A DNA stretch of 64,000 bases from Synechocystis sp. PCC 7509 (GTDB taxonomy: Bacteria; Cyanobacteriota; Cyanobacteriia; Cyanobacteriales; Chroococcidiopsidaceae): NCBI RefSeq assembly GCF_000332075.2, contig NZ_ALVU02000001.1, positions 186,001 to 250,000 on the forward strand. The letters are read 5' to 3'. The stretch's first letter is position 1. The number at the start of each line of letters is the position of its first letter. Both the position numbers and the translations under genes were made by a program. Below the pieces are notes generated by a model. That model searched no databases. It was given only the letters and a program-made list of their open reading frames with translations, and was not told the DNA's origin. Below, piece after piece: positions 48,388-57,659 of the stretch.

Positions 48388-48723
48388 TTATGAACACGCT
48401 TTTTCAAAGGCAGTAGTATTTTCAAATATTTCAAATACTCTGTCTAACTGTGTCAATTCAAAGATAATCCGAATAGATGGCGAAACACCGCACAAGCTAA
48501 AACGCGATCCTAAAGTCTGAGCTAGTCTAAGACTTGAAACTAATGCCATCAACCCAGCGCTATCTAATGATTCTACTTCTTTTAAATTTACTAGAACATT
48601 AGATTTTTGATTTTGGGCGATCGCTCTTGCCATTTCTTGCTGAAAATCTACTGAGTTCGAGGCATTTATAGCACCATAAGGGCAGATAACTGTAATTTCT
48701 GGATAGGCGATTGTGGTTGACAT
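48388..48723 (-). CDS. STAS domain anti-sigma factor antagonist
   Basis: A 111-residue single STAS domain. The conserved phosphoacceptor region reads ESLDSAGLMALVSSLR (Ser near residue 55), and the N-terminus has INASNSVDFQ. Such proteins bind anti-sigma kinases when unphosphorylated and free a sigma factor, in partner-switch circuits. No kinase or phosphatase partner lies beside it. It is upstream of the radical SAM gene on the same strand by 44 bp. Confidence 0.87.
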   Translation of the reverse strand: MSTTIAYPEITVICPYGAINASNSVDFQQEMARAIAQNQKSNVLVNLKEVESLDSAGLMALVSSLRLAQTLGSRFSLCGVSPSIRIIFELTQLDRVFEIFENTTAFEKACS

Positions 48724-49634
48724 TGTGGTTTAAATTTATAAGTTACTATTTGCTTCGATTAGTTTTATTTCAACAAAACCAATCGGTTTTTATATCGACC
48801 AGTCGGCGGAGTTTTTACTTTCAACTTACTGATACAGTTTACCCATCTTTACAAAAGTTAAAAGTGTAGTATTATACAAAAATCTTTGAATATGTCTGAA
48901 GGTGAGTAAAAAACTACTAAACTCTGGGATGATAGACTTCAACGCTTTAAATTACTGAGTTCAAATCTATCTTTAGGGGTAGACTTGCCAGCAAAGTTAA
49001 GTTGTATATGATACATTCTATTTCTTTTAAAAAATATATTATTTTTAGCAAAAATTGATTGATTTGTTACTTATATATCTACGGGTAACGAGCAGGTTAT
49101 ATAGTTAAGTAAACTTTTAATATTAGTTATTAGTTAACAAGCTTTTGCAATTATATAAGCATAACTAGCCTCTGAACTCTAAGATAATCTAACTCTTTTA
49201 TAAAAAAGTTTCGACAACAACATAAAGTGCGAAGGGGAGCAAATTGTTTGCATTTTTGATAGCAGTTGTAGATTTTAAATATATTTAGTAATCAAAGGAG
49301 TATTGACTCATAACTTACTGTCCTCAGAGCGCTGCAAACTTGTTGGGTTATTGACAAAAGATACAAGACAGGAGCGGATTTTAAGTCTGTCTATAGATAG
49401 ATGTTGTAGAGATATTTTTGATTTGACTCAAAATCAATCAAACGTGTGACAAGAACCCAAACCTTGTTTTTATAGGTTATCTAGCAAGGCATAAATTATG
49501 TTATGGTGCTTGGACTGGCTAGTAGCCGTCAGCTATGACCCGTCAGCCTTTGAAGAAACGAAGTAAGCTTTAACTGATGCTTATTTATACCTAAAAGCTC
49601 GTAGTTTTTTATAGTAATTTGTTGCTAAATCGCC
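48724..49634. other. 911-bp gene-poor stretch before dapL
   Basis: The longest stretch without a gene in the window, between divergently read genes. It is very A+T rich, with few HIP1 sites. A 48-codon plus-strand frame with a TTG start at 49303 follows AAAGGAG at 49294-49300 too closely (2 bases) to be convincing. Near 49525-49552 a short imperfect repeat (GCCGTCAGC, CCGTCAGCC) resembles scattered intergenic repeats of cyanobacteria. I do not recognise any known RNA family, although the length would allow a small RNA or long leader. Confidence 0.4.
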
Positions 49635-50807
49635 ATGCAGTTCGCTAAACGCTTAGAAAAAATACCTCCCTATCTATTTGCTGAAATAGACCGCAAACGC
49701 GACGAAATGGTTTCCAAGGGAGTAGATATTATTAATATGGGAGTAGGAGATCCAGATAAGCCTACTCCACAACCAATTGTCCAAGCAATGCACGAGGCGA
49801 TTGATGACTCGTTCACGCATAACTATCCGCCTTATCAAGGCACAAAAGAGTTTAGAGAAGCGGTAGTACAATGGATGGAACGACGGTTTGGGGTTACAGG
49901 ACTAGATCCAAATACTGAAGTTGTATCATCTATTGGTTCTAAAGAAGCCATCCACAATACATTTTTAGCTTTTGTAGAATCTGGAGATTATACATTAATA
50001 CCCGATCCTGGTTATCCGGTGTATCGCACTTCAACAATTTTTGCTGGTGGCGAGTATTATCGGATGCCATTATTACCAGAAGCTAACTTTTTACCAGATT
50101 TAGCGGCGATTCCTGAAGAAATAGCCCGTAAAGCTAAGTTGTTGTGGATTAATTACCCAAATAATCCTACCGGGGGATTGGCGACACTAGAATTTTTTGA
50201 GGAGTTAGTAGCTTATTGCAAAAAATACGACATTTTACTGTGTCACGATCACGCCTACTCAGAGATGGCTTACGATGGCTACAAGCCGCCTAGCGTCTTG
50301 CAAGTACCGGGAGCGAAGGATATAGCAATTGAGTTTCATAGCTTGTCTAAATCCTACAATATGACGGGCTGGCGAGTGGGGTTTGTGGTGGGTTCCAGTC
50401 ACGGAATTAAGGGATTAGGACAAGTAAAGACAAATGTAGATTCGGGGGTATTTAAAGCCGTACAAAAAGCTGCGATCGCTGCCTATTCTACTACAGAAGC
50501 GCAATTGCAGGCGGTAATGTCGGTTTACCAAAAACGGCGCGATATTATTGTTCAAGGTTTGCAGAGTTTAGGCTGGGATATTGAAGCGCCTAAAGCAACT
50601 TTGTATGTATGGGCGAAAGTTCCTCAAGGTTATAATTCGACGGAGTTTGTAACGTTGTTATTGGATAAGTGCGGGATTATTGTCCCCCCTGGTAACGGTT
50701 ACGGCGAATCGGGTGAAGGATTTTTTCGGATTGCGCTTACCGTTGCTGATGAGCGGATGCACGAGGCGATTAAACGGATGAAGGATGCGGGGATTCGTTA
50801 CTCGTAA
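49635..50807 (+). CDS. dapL: LL-diaminopimelate aminotransferase
   Basis: A class I PLP aminotransferase that makes LL-diaminopimelate directly from tetrahydrodipicolinate, for lysine and peptidoglycan. The 390-residue protein begins with AKRLEKIPPYLFAEIDRKR and has NMGVGDPDKPTP, INYPNNPTGG, the PLP lysine in HSLSKSYNMTGWRVGF near residue 235 and an Arg near the C-terminus. Length and motifs match the DapL branch found in cyanobacteria and plants. Other class I aminotransferases remain possible but less likely. Confidence 0.88.
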   Translation: MQFAKRLEKIPPYLFAEIDRKRDEMVSKGVDIINMGVGDPDKPTPQPIVQAMHEAIDDSFTHNYPPYQGTKEFREAVVQWMERRFGVTGLDPNTEVVSSIGSKEAIHNTFLAFVESGDYTLIPDPGYPVYRTSTIFAGGEYYRMPLLPEANFLPDLAAIPEEIARKAKLLWINYPNNPTGGLATLEFFEELVAYCKKYDILLCHDHAYSEMAYDGYKPPSVLQVPGAKDIAIEFHSLSKSYNMTGWRVGFVVGSSHGIKGLGQVKTNVDSGVFKAVQKAAIAAYSTTEAQLQAVMSVYQKRRDIIVQGLQSLGWDIEAPKATLYVWAKVPQGYNSTEFVTLLLDKCGIIVPPGNGYGESGEGFFRIALTVADERMHEAIKRMKDAGIRYS

Positions 50808-50823
50808 GTAGGTGTTTGGTGGG

Positions 50824-50851
50824 GTAGGGGCGCAATGCATTGCGCCCCTAC
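50824..50851. repeat. Perfect 28-bp palindrome after dapL
   Basis: GTAGGGGCGCAATG followed by CATTGCGCCCCTAC, a perfect 28-bp palindrome, begins 16 bp after the dapL stop. Similar GGGGCGCAA...TTGCGCCCC elements are frequent between genes of many cyanobacteria. As RNA it forms a strong hairpin for both flanking convergent genes, but it has no U-run. Confidence 0.8.
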
Positions 50852-50895
50852 GTTGTGCATCCCATTAAAAAGGGGGAGAATATATATTTTTTTGT

Positions 50896-51267
50896 TTAAT
50901 CGGCAATGGTATTGTTTTGAAGTTCGCTCTTTTGTGCTTGCCAAAGCTGCTGTACAAAATAGTTTAGCTGTTGACGAGCATAATTATTTGACTGTAATGG
51001 CGGCGTTGAGGTAAAGATATTAGCTAAAAAGGGTAAAATTTCTGTATCTAGGGCAGGACGAAAAGAAGCTAAAGACCAGAGTAAATCGACCGTTGAGCGC
51101 AAGTCTAACACTGATGGCTCGATATCTGTGACCGATACCAATAGCATTGGACGCACCCAACACATTTGACGCGATTCTACAACTTGGATGACTTCGGCGT
51201 ACAAACAAGTAGCAAGATGTTCTAAACAAACAATTTGTAGGGGTTGAAAATTATTTTTATAGTTCAT
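50896..51267 (-). CDS. Conserved cyanobacterial hypothetical protein
   Basis: A 123-residue protein of unknown function, beginning MNYKNNFQPLQIVCLEH. It includes LYAEVIQVVESRQMCWVRPMLL, a strand-rich middle, and LDLRSTVDLLWSLASFRPALDTEI. The start at 51267 is chosen because AGGAAG lies about eight bases upstream; a frame from 51303 would add 12 residues. It is convergent with dapL and divergent from clpS. Confidence 0.7.
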   Translation of the reverse strand: MNYKNNFQPLQIVCLEHLATCLYAEVIQVVESRQMCWVRPMLLVSVTDIEPSVLDLRSTVDLLWSLASFRPALDTEILPFLANIFTSTPPLQSNNYARQQLNYFVQQLWQAQKSELQNNTIAD

Positions 51268-51446
51268 CTTTAAATCTTCCTGGTAGTGACAGGTTTGGGT
51301 CACTTGCTCTATTCTAGATTTTTCTGCCTTTAGTTACGGTGCGATCGCCCTTTCCACATTGATAAGCTATAAAATAGGTTAATGAGTGTTGAGCCACAGC
51401 TTGACAACTATTTAGTTGTAATTAAGTAACAAAAGAGTAGAAAACT

Positions 51447-51728
51447 GTGTCTGTTGAAACCATCCAAAAGCCTTCGACTATCCGTAAAATAGCACCCCGG
51501 TATCGCGTTTTATTGCATAACGACGACTTTAATAGCATGGAATTTGTGGTAAAAGTCTTGATGGAAACCGTAAGCAGCATTACCCAGCCTCAAGCCGTCA
51601 GTATTATGATGGAAGCTCATAGTAATGGTATTGCTTTAGTAATTACTTGCGCTCAAGAACACGCGGAGTTTTACTGTGAAACTATGAATAATCACGGTTT
51701 ACAAAGCACTATTGAGCCAGATGAGTAA
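51447..51728 (+). CDS. clpS: ATP-dependent Clp protease adaptor ClpS
   Basis: Adaptor that delivers N-degron proteins to the Clp ATPase. The 93-residue protein has the core RYRVLLHNDDFNSMEFVV, with the Asn-Asp-Asp motif near residue 27, and a substrate-pocket region MMEAHSNGIALVI. It starts with GTG at 51447. The next gene begins 3 bp after its stop, a linkage with a CPBP protease that I have seen repeated in cyanobacteria. Confidence 0.93.
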   Translation: MSVETIQKPSTIRKIAPRYRVLLHNDDFNSMEFVVKVLMETVSSITQPQAVSIMMEAHSNGIALVITCAQEHAEFYCETMNNHGLQSTIEPDE

Positions 51729-51731
51729 AAG

Positions 51732-52535
51732 TTGAAGGAATTTAACTTTATTGCGATCGCACTTTACCCAGCCCCTGCAAGGTTGGGTATATTTGTTCTA
51801 GGGTTACTGCTGCTATGGTTGCCTTTTGCTTTACCTATCTATGCTTATGTAGGCGATCGCAATTTAGCTAGTATCTTGACAATAGTGTTATTGTATGCTG
51901 AATTTATTTTACTACTGAAACTGTGGGGAAAATACGTTTACCAGCAACCGCAAATATGGCGTTATTACGGGTTAGTCGGTAGTAAGGCGAATGGGAGAGA
52001 ATTGTTAGTAGGGTTGGGAATTGGCTTAATAACGGTTTTGAGCTTATTTAGTTTAGAAGGATTGTTAGGTTGGTTACAGTGGCAGCAAGGGATACAGGCA
52101 AAAATAGTTGTTGAGGGGTTAGTAGTTGCGATCGCAACGGGTTTTGCGGAAGAATTGTTATTTCGCGGTTGGCTATTAGATGAATTACAGCGCGATTACG
52201 CAAAAGCGGCAATTTGGATAAATGCTTTACTATTTGCCTCTTTGCACTTTATTAAACCACTATCAGAAATGCTCCGAACAGCGCCGCAATTTCCCGGTTT
52301 ATTAATACTGGGATTAACGCTAGTTTTGGCAAAACGCCGTTGCAACTCCCGCCTGGGTTTATCGATTGGCATTCATGGCGGTTTAATTTGGGGCTACTAT
52401 ATTATCAATGTTGGTCAATTGATTAAGTATTCTGGGCAAGTTCCCGACTGGGTTACAGGCGTTAATCAAAACCCTTTAGCGGGATTAGTGGGGATAGGAT
52501 TTTTAAGTATTATGGCTTGGGTAATGAGCAGGTAG
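51732..52535 (+). CDS. CPBP family intramembrane glutamic protease
   Basis: A 267-residue polytopic membrane protein with about seven hydrophobic segments. It carries the CPBP (Abi/CAAX-like) motifs: EELLFRGWLLDE (EExxxR) near residue 139, ASLHF (FxxxH region) near 172 and GIHGGLIWG near 212. It is probably a Rce1-like glutamic protease acting within the thylakoid or plasma membrane. It begins with TTG at 51732, three bases after clpS, indicating one transcript. The substrate is unknown. Confidence 0.87.
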   Translation: MKEFNFIAIALYPAPARLGIFVLGLLLLWLPFALPIYAYVGDRNLASILTIVLLYAEFILLLKLWGKYVYQQPQIWRYYGLVGSKANGRELLVGLGIGLITVLSLFSLEGLLGWLQWQQGIQAKIVVEGLVVAIATGFAEELLFRGWLLDELQRDYAKAAIWINALLFASLHFIKPLSEMLRTAPQFPGLLILGLTLVLAKRRCNSRLGLSIGIHGGLIWGYYIINVGQLIKYSGQVPDWVTGVNQNPLAGLVGIGFLSIMAWVMSR

Positions 52536-52568
52536 CACACTTCACCATCAATGCTACATCTGCTTCAG

Positions 52569-53021
52569 TTAATCTTCGTCGCTCAACAATAGCAACTCGT
52601 CAAGAGAATCTGGATAGTCGCCTTGCTCAACCATTTTGGTAAAGGCTTTATAGCAATCGTTTTTATCTCCGGCTTTGCGGGGGTAGCCTAGCCAAAGAAT
52701 GAAGATTGCTTTTTGATTTGGCAAAGCACGAAAGAAAAGGCGGTAGCGCTCAGGCAGTCCCATTTTTTTGACTCGCCCGTACTTCTTGAGTGGACCAGAT
52801 AAAGCAAAATATTCAGCGAAAGGATCTTCAGGAATTCTTTCTTTGATGGCAACCATAATTGCTGTATAAAGTTTTACTACACTGTGACTCAAGTAGTCTT
52901 CAGGAGGCAAAGTCTGTTTCAGGCGGCGAACTTCTGCTTGTAAATCACGGCGCTGTTTGCCAAATAGCCGTTTAATGAAGTAAATCTGCCACCCATTACG
53001 AATCAAGTACCACTCCTGCAA
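52569..53021 (-). CDS. YhaV family ribonuclease toxin, second copy
   Basis: A 150-residue toxin of the same family as 21290-21748. It shares PFAEYFALSGPLKKYGRVKK-type text, MGLPERYRLFFRA, AIFILWLGYPRKAGDKNDCY and FTKMVEQG. Its start lies inside the Phd antitoxin gene (26-base overlap). It is convergent with the CPBP gene. Conserved core residues are kept. The paralogue at 21 kb has a different kind of antitoxin with a matching tail. Confidence 0.88.
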   Translation of the reverse strand: MQEWYLIRNGWQIYFIKRLFGKQRRDLQAEVRRLKQTLPPEDYLSHSVVKLYTAIMVAIKERIPEDPFAEYFALSGPLKKYGRVKKMGLPERYRLFFRALPNQKAIFILWLGYPRKAGDKNDCYKAFTKMVEQGDYPDSLDELLLLSDED

Positions 53022-53331
53022 TCAATTCGTCATCTTCAGATGCCATATCTTCTGTGTAACTTTCCAATTCCTCAGAATTTTGTAAAGCCTTATTCATTAG
53101 CAAATCTAGAAACAGCGAGAGCATAAGTTCATCTTTTTCTTGCTTAAGCTTACGCAGAGCAGAGGCATTAGCATCTTCAAAAGCTTCTAGGCGATTAATA
53201 TCCTCAAGACTAACTATTACTGCTACTGGCTTTCCATGTTGCTCAAGCATTATTCGCTCTTGACCATAACCTACACGCTCGACTAAGTCCGACAGATTAT
53301 CACGAGCTTCATTAAGATTAGTTCTAATCAT
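52996..53331 (-). CDS. Phd/YefM-type antitoxin with YhaV-binding tail
   Basis: A 111-residue antitoxin. Residues 1-50 match the Phd/YefM DNA-binding and dimer domain (RTNLNEARDNLSDLVERV and HGKPVAVIVSLEDINRL). The C-terminal 39 residues (LFLDLLM to VVLDS) align without gaps to the tail of the antitoxin at 20797-21312. ATG 53331 is preferred; an upstream in-frame TTG at 53397 would add 22 residues without family support. A HIP1 octamer abuts the start. Confidence 0.87.
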   Translation of the reverse strand: MIRTNLNEARDNLSDLVERVGYGQERIMLEQHGKPVAVIVSLEDINRLEAFEDANASALRKLKQEKDELMLSLFLDLLMNKALQNSEELESYTEDMASEDDELIAGVVLDS

Positions 53332-53596
53332 GCGATCGCTTTTTGTTTTTCCAATAGGGCGCGACGTTTGCGGGGTAAATCTTCCTTTGCAAAGCAATCT
53401 TTGCGAATGTACAAATTGTGTAATTTACCTGTTTCTCATGTATATCATGGATCTAAGAATTTCGCCTATATATCCTTCTTCTGTCACTTTCCAAAATAAG
53501 ACTTGGGGTGAAAGAGTTGGAGCTATTGCTTTCTGAAGGATTCAGAAATGACCAGAGTTTTCTGAGTCTGACGGAAGAGGGCTAGTTATTTTTTAT

Positions 53597-54223
53597 TTAA
53601 GCGACAGTACCGACTAAACAAGCGCCTGTAAGATTGACTCCTGCTAAATTAGTTCCTTCCAACTCCGCACATAATAAATTAGCTCCGGTTAAATTTGCCC
53701 CGGATAAATTAGCATTGCGTAAATCGGCTTCTTCTAAATTGGCTTCCTGCAACAATGCTCCTTGCAAATCAGCCTGACTAAGGTTTGCTCCTTGTAAATT
53801 TGCCCCACTCAGGTTGACTCCGCGCAAATCTGCGCCCCGCAAGTCTACACCTTGCAAATTGACACTCATTAAATTAGCACCACTTAAAAAAGCACCAGCA
53901 AAAGAGGTTTGTGTTAATTTCGCCCCCATCAGATTCGCCCCTCTTAAGTTGCTACCGCGCAAATCTGCGCCGCTTAAGTCTGCTTGCATCAAATTTGCCC
54001 CTAACAAATTTGCTCTTAAGTCAGAACCTAAAAGCTGACTTCCCAGTAAATTTGCTCCGTCTAAACGCGCTCTTTCTAGTTTTGAACCAGAAAAATTGAC
54101 CCCAACTAAATTAGCACCAGCTAGATTGATTCCCGTAAGATCCAAATTAGAAAAATCTTCATCTTCTAAATTAGCTCCTGGTAAATGTACAATTTTTCCT
54201 TTACGGATGGCTTCAATATCCAC
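53597..54223 (-). CDS. Pentapeptide-repeat protein
   Basis: A 208-residue protein made of about 35 tandem pentapeptides of the A(D/N)LxG type (for example GANLQGANLSQADLQG), forming a right-handed quadrilateral beta-helix. Almost no other sequence is present apart from a short start. It begins inside the end of the DICT-domain gene (11-base overlap), so the two are translationally coupled. The family includes DNA gyrase inhibitors and structural proteins, but the role here is not known. Confidence 0.92.
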   Translation of the reverse strand: MDIEAIRKGKIVHLPGANLEDEDFSNLDLTGINLAGANLVGVNFSGSKLERARLDGANLLGSQLLGSDLRANLLGANLMQADLSGADLRGSNLRGANLMGAKLTQTSFAGAFLSGANLMSVNLQGVDLRGADLRGVNLSGANLQGANLSQADLQGALLQEANLEEADLRNANLSGANLTGANLLCAELEGTNLAGVNLTGACLVGTVA

Positions 54224-55568
54224 TGCTTATCACTCTCTTATCGTTAATATTTGGCACATCCGTACCTTGAGCATCAATTAACCACATTCCGGCGCTAATT
54301 TTAGGTAGAGCAACAGGTAAATTCATACCTTGTTGTAGTCCCATTACTAATAGTTCTAAAGTATCTACTAGCTTTGGCTCCCAATGTTCTCCTTGCTTGG
54401 CTCTAAACTCTGCTAATACTTGCATTAGTACCGAATCGCCGCTATGGTGGGATGCTTGTAGTTGAGTTACGCGCTTTTGAAAGGCGGTAACTAAACCTAA
54501 AATCCTTGATTCTAGGGGTATCTCCTCCCCGGCAAAACCTCCCGGTTGTCCTAAACCATTCCACAATTCGTTTTGATGAGTGATAATACGAGCGATCGCA
54601 CTCATTCGAGGCATAACCCGTAATATCTGCGCGGCGGGCATTAAAGGACAACTAGGCGCTTCTCCATACTCAACACTCACCGTACAAGGTGCAACCCTGT
54701 GTAGCAATCCAGCAAGACGCAAGCGTTTTAACTGCCATGCTGGTAAATCCATCATTTGTCCAACCGTTTCAGCTAAAGCGGCGACTTCGGCGGCGGCCAT
54801 TTGGTTAGTAGTATCGGCATTATCTATTAGTTGCGCTAAACGCAAAAATGCCTGAAGTTCGTTAGAAACTAAGTTGTTATCTAGGGCTTTGTGATGCTCT
54901 TCTGGGTTGCCTTCTAGTTCGCTGGCGTGCAAATAATCGACGACACGGGAAACAATCGAGCCTAAGTCGTCGGGTTCAGTATTTGGAGTAGCAGCAACTA
55001 TTTCTTTTACTTGGTTAGTTAGTTTCTGGGCGAGTTCTGGGTTGTAGGTTTGGATGTGGGCGATCGCAATTTCCACCGTTTCTTGCACTAATACAGGCTC
55101 AAACGTCCAAAATCCGTAAAATTTCCGTTCTAAGTCGGTTTTTGGTTTTCCGGCTGCTCCGTAGTCTGCCTCTGATAGTTCTTGACACAGTACCATTGCT
55201 GTATAGCTAGAACCCAAAATCATTAAGTGCCATTCTTGCGCTACGGGGTCTCTTGGTTCTAATCCTAATACATCTACATTCGGCAATTGGCTTGTGGGAT
55301 GTTCGGTAAATCCCGCGTCAGGAGCCGCCATTATTGCCACTTGCCGAGATTTTTGGGCTAATTCGTTGTATCTATCCGCTTCTTGGAGATACCATTTACC
55401 CCGTTGAAAGGCGGTAACTACCAAGGGAGGAGAGCTACAGCTTAAAATACAGTCTTCTAAGGCGTGACAGAGAGCAACTAGGGTATTTTTGTAGTAAACC
55501 CCAAAATTCAGGGGTCTTTTTTCAGCGTGGGCTGCTGCTAACAATTGTAAAATCGAACCTTGTAACAT
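54213..55568 (-). CDS. DICT sensory domain fused to a degenerate HD-GYP-like domain
   Basis: A 451-residue soluble protein. The N-terminal DICT domain (about residues 1-150, with LNFGVYYKNTLVALCHALED and GSSYTAMVLCQELSEADYG) is a cyanobacterial sensory module often paired with GGDEF, EAL or HD domains. The C-terminal half (about 230-440) follows the HD-GYP pattern: AGLLHRVA where LHDIG is expected, ITHQNELWNGLGQPGGF where HHERWDGSGYP is expected, then EEIPLESRILGLVTAF. The HD pair is lost and GYP is changed, so it is probably a non-catalytic sensor. It overlaps the pentapeptide gene. Confidence 0.82.
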   Translation of the reverse strand: MLQGSILQLLAAAHAEKRPLNFGVYYKNTLVALCHALEDCILSCSSPPLVVTAFQRGKWYLQEADRYNELAQKSRQVAIMAAPDAGFTEHPTSQLPNVDVLGLEPRDPVAQEWHLMILGSSYTAMVLCQELSEADYGAAGKPKTDLERKFYGFWTFEPVLVQETVEIAIAHIQTYNPELAQKLTNQVKEIVAATPNTEPDDLGSIVSRVVDYLHASELEGNPEEHHKALDNNLVSNELQAFLRLAQLIDNADTTNQMAAAEVAALAETVGQMMDLPAWQLKRLRLAGLLHRVAPCTVSVEYGEAPSCPLMPAAQILRVMPRMSAIARIITHQNELWNGLGQPGGFAGEEIPLESRILGLVTAFQKRVTQLQASHHSGDSVLMQVLAEFRAKQGEHWEPKLVDTLELLVMGLQQGMNLPVALPKISAGMWLIDAQGTDVPNINDKRVISSGY

Positions 55569-55611
55569 ATTAGGAATTTATTAAACTAACCGCCGAGAAC
55601 AAAAAAACTAT

Positions 55612-57180
55612 TTATGATGCTGTAACTAACTGTTTATCATTGGCTATGGGAGCGCTGAGAGCTTCTTCTAGCTCAGATTTTCCTAGTTTTTCCTCTAGTA
55701 TATTCATAACTTCGCGCCCGAAGTCATTGGGGTTTTGCCGCCATGCTTGCAAGCAAACTTCACCAAAAAAAGATCCTAATGGTTCGGGATTCCACAAGAG
55801 TTTTTTGGCTGTCCAAGGCATTAAGCTCATAGGATCGTAACCTGGCTCAAGTACACCTTTTTTAAGGGCATAGTCTTCTAGGTGAGTATGAGGTTGCAAT
55901 CCAATAAAGAATATAGCTGGCTCTACTTTATCCGCACCAAAGATTTTTTCTAATTCTCGGTGGTAGGCGATGGTTTGGCGGATGGTTTCGGGGCGTTCGT
56001 CAATGACGTTGAAGGAATAATTGACGGAGACTAAATCGTTGAAACCTGCGGTTTTAAGGTCGCGGCAATTTTCTAAAACTGTCCGCAAATTGTAACCCAT
56101 TCGCATTTTACGGACTAACTCTTGAGAACCGCTAGTTATGCCGATTTCAAAGTAATTCATCCCGGTTTTAGCCATCAAGTCGCATAGCTCAGGGGTTAAG
56201 TTGTCGGCGCGAATATAAGCCGCCCAATGAATATCTTTCATCCCGGAATCGATAATTTTTTGCAGCAACTCTACCGCATCATCCATATAGCGTTTAGCGG
56301 GGATAAATTGCGCGTCGGTAAACCAAAAATTGCGAATGCCGCGATCGTATAATTGCCGCATCTCAGCTACCACTTCATCGGCGGGATTGATGCGTACTTG
56401 TTTGCCTTCTACTACGGTATAAACGCAGTAACAGCAGTTGTGAGGACATCCACGTTTAGTTTGTACGCCGATATAAAAGTCTGACGATTGCAAGTAGTAT
56501 TGAAATTCTGTCCAAATGCTTTCTATATAGTCGTAATTACAGGCGGTTTTTTCAATTGGGGTGGGTTGTTCGTGAATTAGGCGATCGCGTGGTTTTTCTT
56601 CTCCCACTACATAACACCGTTCGCTCTTTAAGTCTTCCCCTTTAATTAGCTTTTCTAACAGTGTCTCTCCTTCACCCACCGAGACAATCGTTCCCTTGGG
56701 CAACTTATTACCCAACTGTTCGTAAAATACACTAACTGCACCCCCACCAACTACCACACGAGCATCTTTGTGATACTTTCGAGCGCGTTTTAATCCTCTT
56801 GAAATTAATCCTTGATTGCGCCACAGTTCTGTATAGTAAGAAGCGGCTAATCTTAATCCCCCAAAAGCTCCCCGTAGCTTAATTAATGGATTGCTGGCAT
56901 AGTAAAATTCAAAAGCATTTTGTAAAGGATTTCCGCCTCGCCCCCCTACTGGTGCGTAAATTTGAATGTCTCGCCAAGAAAATACTAATAATGTGGGCTG
57001 AAACTCGTCTACACACTCATCTAGAGCCGTATTAAAATCTAAGGGCGGTACAACCCCCAAGTCAAAAATACGCTGACGGGCTTCGGGAAATTGCTTGTGT
57101 ACGCCATCAGCTAAATAGACAACCCCAATGGGAAAAATAGGATTGCACGGAAGGCGAACGTAGAGAATACGGTTTTCCAT
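55612..57180 (-). CDS. B12-binding-like radical SAM protein (photosystem II high-light acclimation type)
   Basis: A 522-residue radical SAM enzyme. The N-terminal 190 residues resemble a cobalamin-binding fold (RLPCNPIFPIGVVYLADG, VVVGGGAVSVFYEQLG). The SAM core has the cluster motif CPHNCCYC (CxxxCxxC) near residue 262 and the later IGITSGSQELVRKM. Homologues are annotated in cyanobacteria as photosystem II high-light acclimation radical SAM proteins; I take that name from family knowledge, not from this sequence. Substrate and reaction are unknown. Confidence 0.82.
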   Translation of the reverse strand: MENRILYVRLPCNPIFPIGVVYLADGVHKQFPEARQRIFDLGVVPPLDFNTALDECVDEFQPTLLVFSWRDIQIYAPVGGRGGNPLQNAFEFYYASNPLIKLRGAFGGLRLAASYYTELWRNQGLISRGLKRARKYHKDARVVVGGGAVSVFYEQLGNKLPKGTIVSVGEGETLLEKLIKGEDLKSERCYVVGEEKPRDRLIHEQPTPIEKTACNYDYIESIWTEFQYYLQSSDFYIGVQTKRGCPHNCCYCVYTVVEGKQVRINPADEVVAEMRQLYDRGIRNFWFTDAQFIPAKRYMDDAVELLQKIIDSGMKDIHWAAYIRADNLTPELCDLMAKTGMNYFEIGITSGSQELVRKMRMGYNLRTVLENCRDLKTAGFNDLVSVNYSFNVIDERPETIRQTIAYHRELEKIFGADKVEPAIFFIGLQPHTHLEDYALKKGVLEPGYDPMSLMPWTAKKLLWNPEPLGSFFGEVCLQAWRQNPNDFGREVMNILEEKLGKSELEEALSAPIANDKQLVTAS

Positions 57181-57659
57181 TATGGTTTTTTAACTTCTAT
57201 CTAGTCCTAAGTTCCATCTGTAACCAGCAATACACTCTTTTTTAACCAGATTGCTTTTTTGCCCAATTCTCTGCTGGTTTCCAGATTTTATTTATACTTT
57301 TATTTTTGTAAGCTAAGGAAAATGCTCCTTAACTTACCAGGTTTTATGAAGTTTATTCATATAACTTTACGATAACACCTACTTTACTTAGCTGAGGGAG
57401 GATTTTGGGTGAATTTTTCTAAGAATTTGCCAGAAAACAAATTTTTCTTTCACCGCTTAACACCGAGTCTTTAATTAGTCAATTATCTATTGCTGAATTT
57501 GCGAAAGCTTAATGTAGTATTTACATTCTGTCTCTCTATCTTAAGAAGTAGATCGTTAAAAAATAGTTAGATGGTAGTGGAGGTTACAACAGGTGGGGAT
57601 CGCCAGTGTTAGCGTTAAAAGGTAGTTTTAGGAAGTGGCGTAAAAGCTCATTAGCAGTT
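57181..57659. other. Intergenic between the radical SAM gene and the DUF1830 gene
   Basis: 479 bases between divergently read genes, with A+T-rich tracts. An in-frame extension of the DUF1830 gene to 57606 exists but is not family-like. No RNA gene or repeat is recognised; it should hold two promoters. Confidence 0.4.

Noticed and set aside
49303-49449. 48-codon plus-strand frame with TTG start after AAAGGAG
   Set aside because: Ribosome site only 2 bases from the start and no recognisable protein; likely chance.
51401-51440. TTGACA at 51401 as a clpS promoter
   Set aside because: No acceptable -10 hexamer at 16-18 bp spacing.
53330-53536. 68-codon plus-strand frame beside the Phd antitoxin
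   Set aside because: Overlaps the antitoxin start region on the other strand and has no protein-like pattern.
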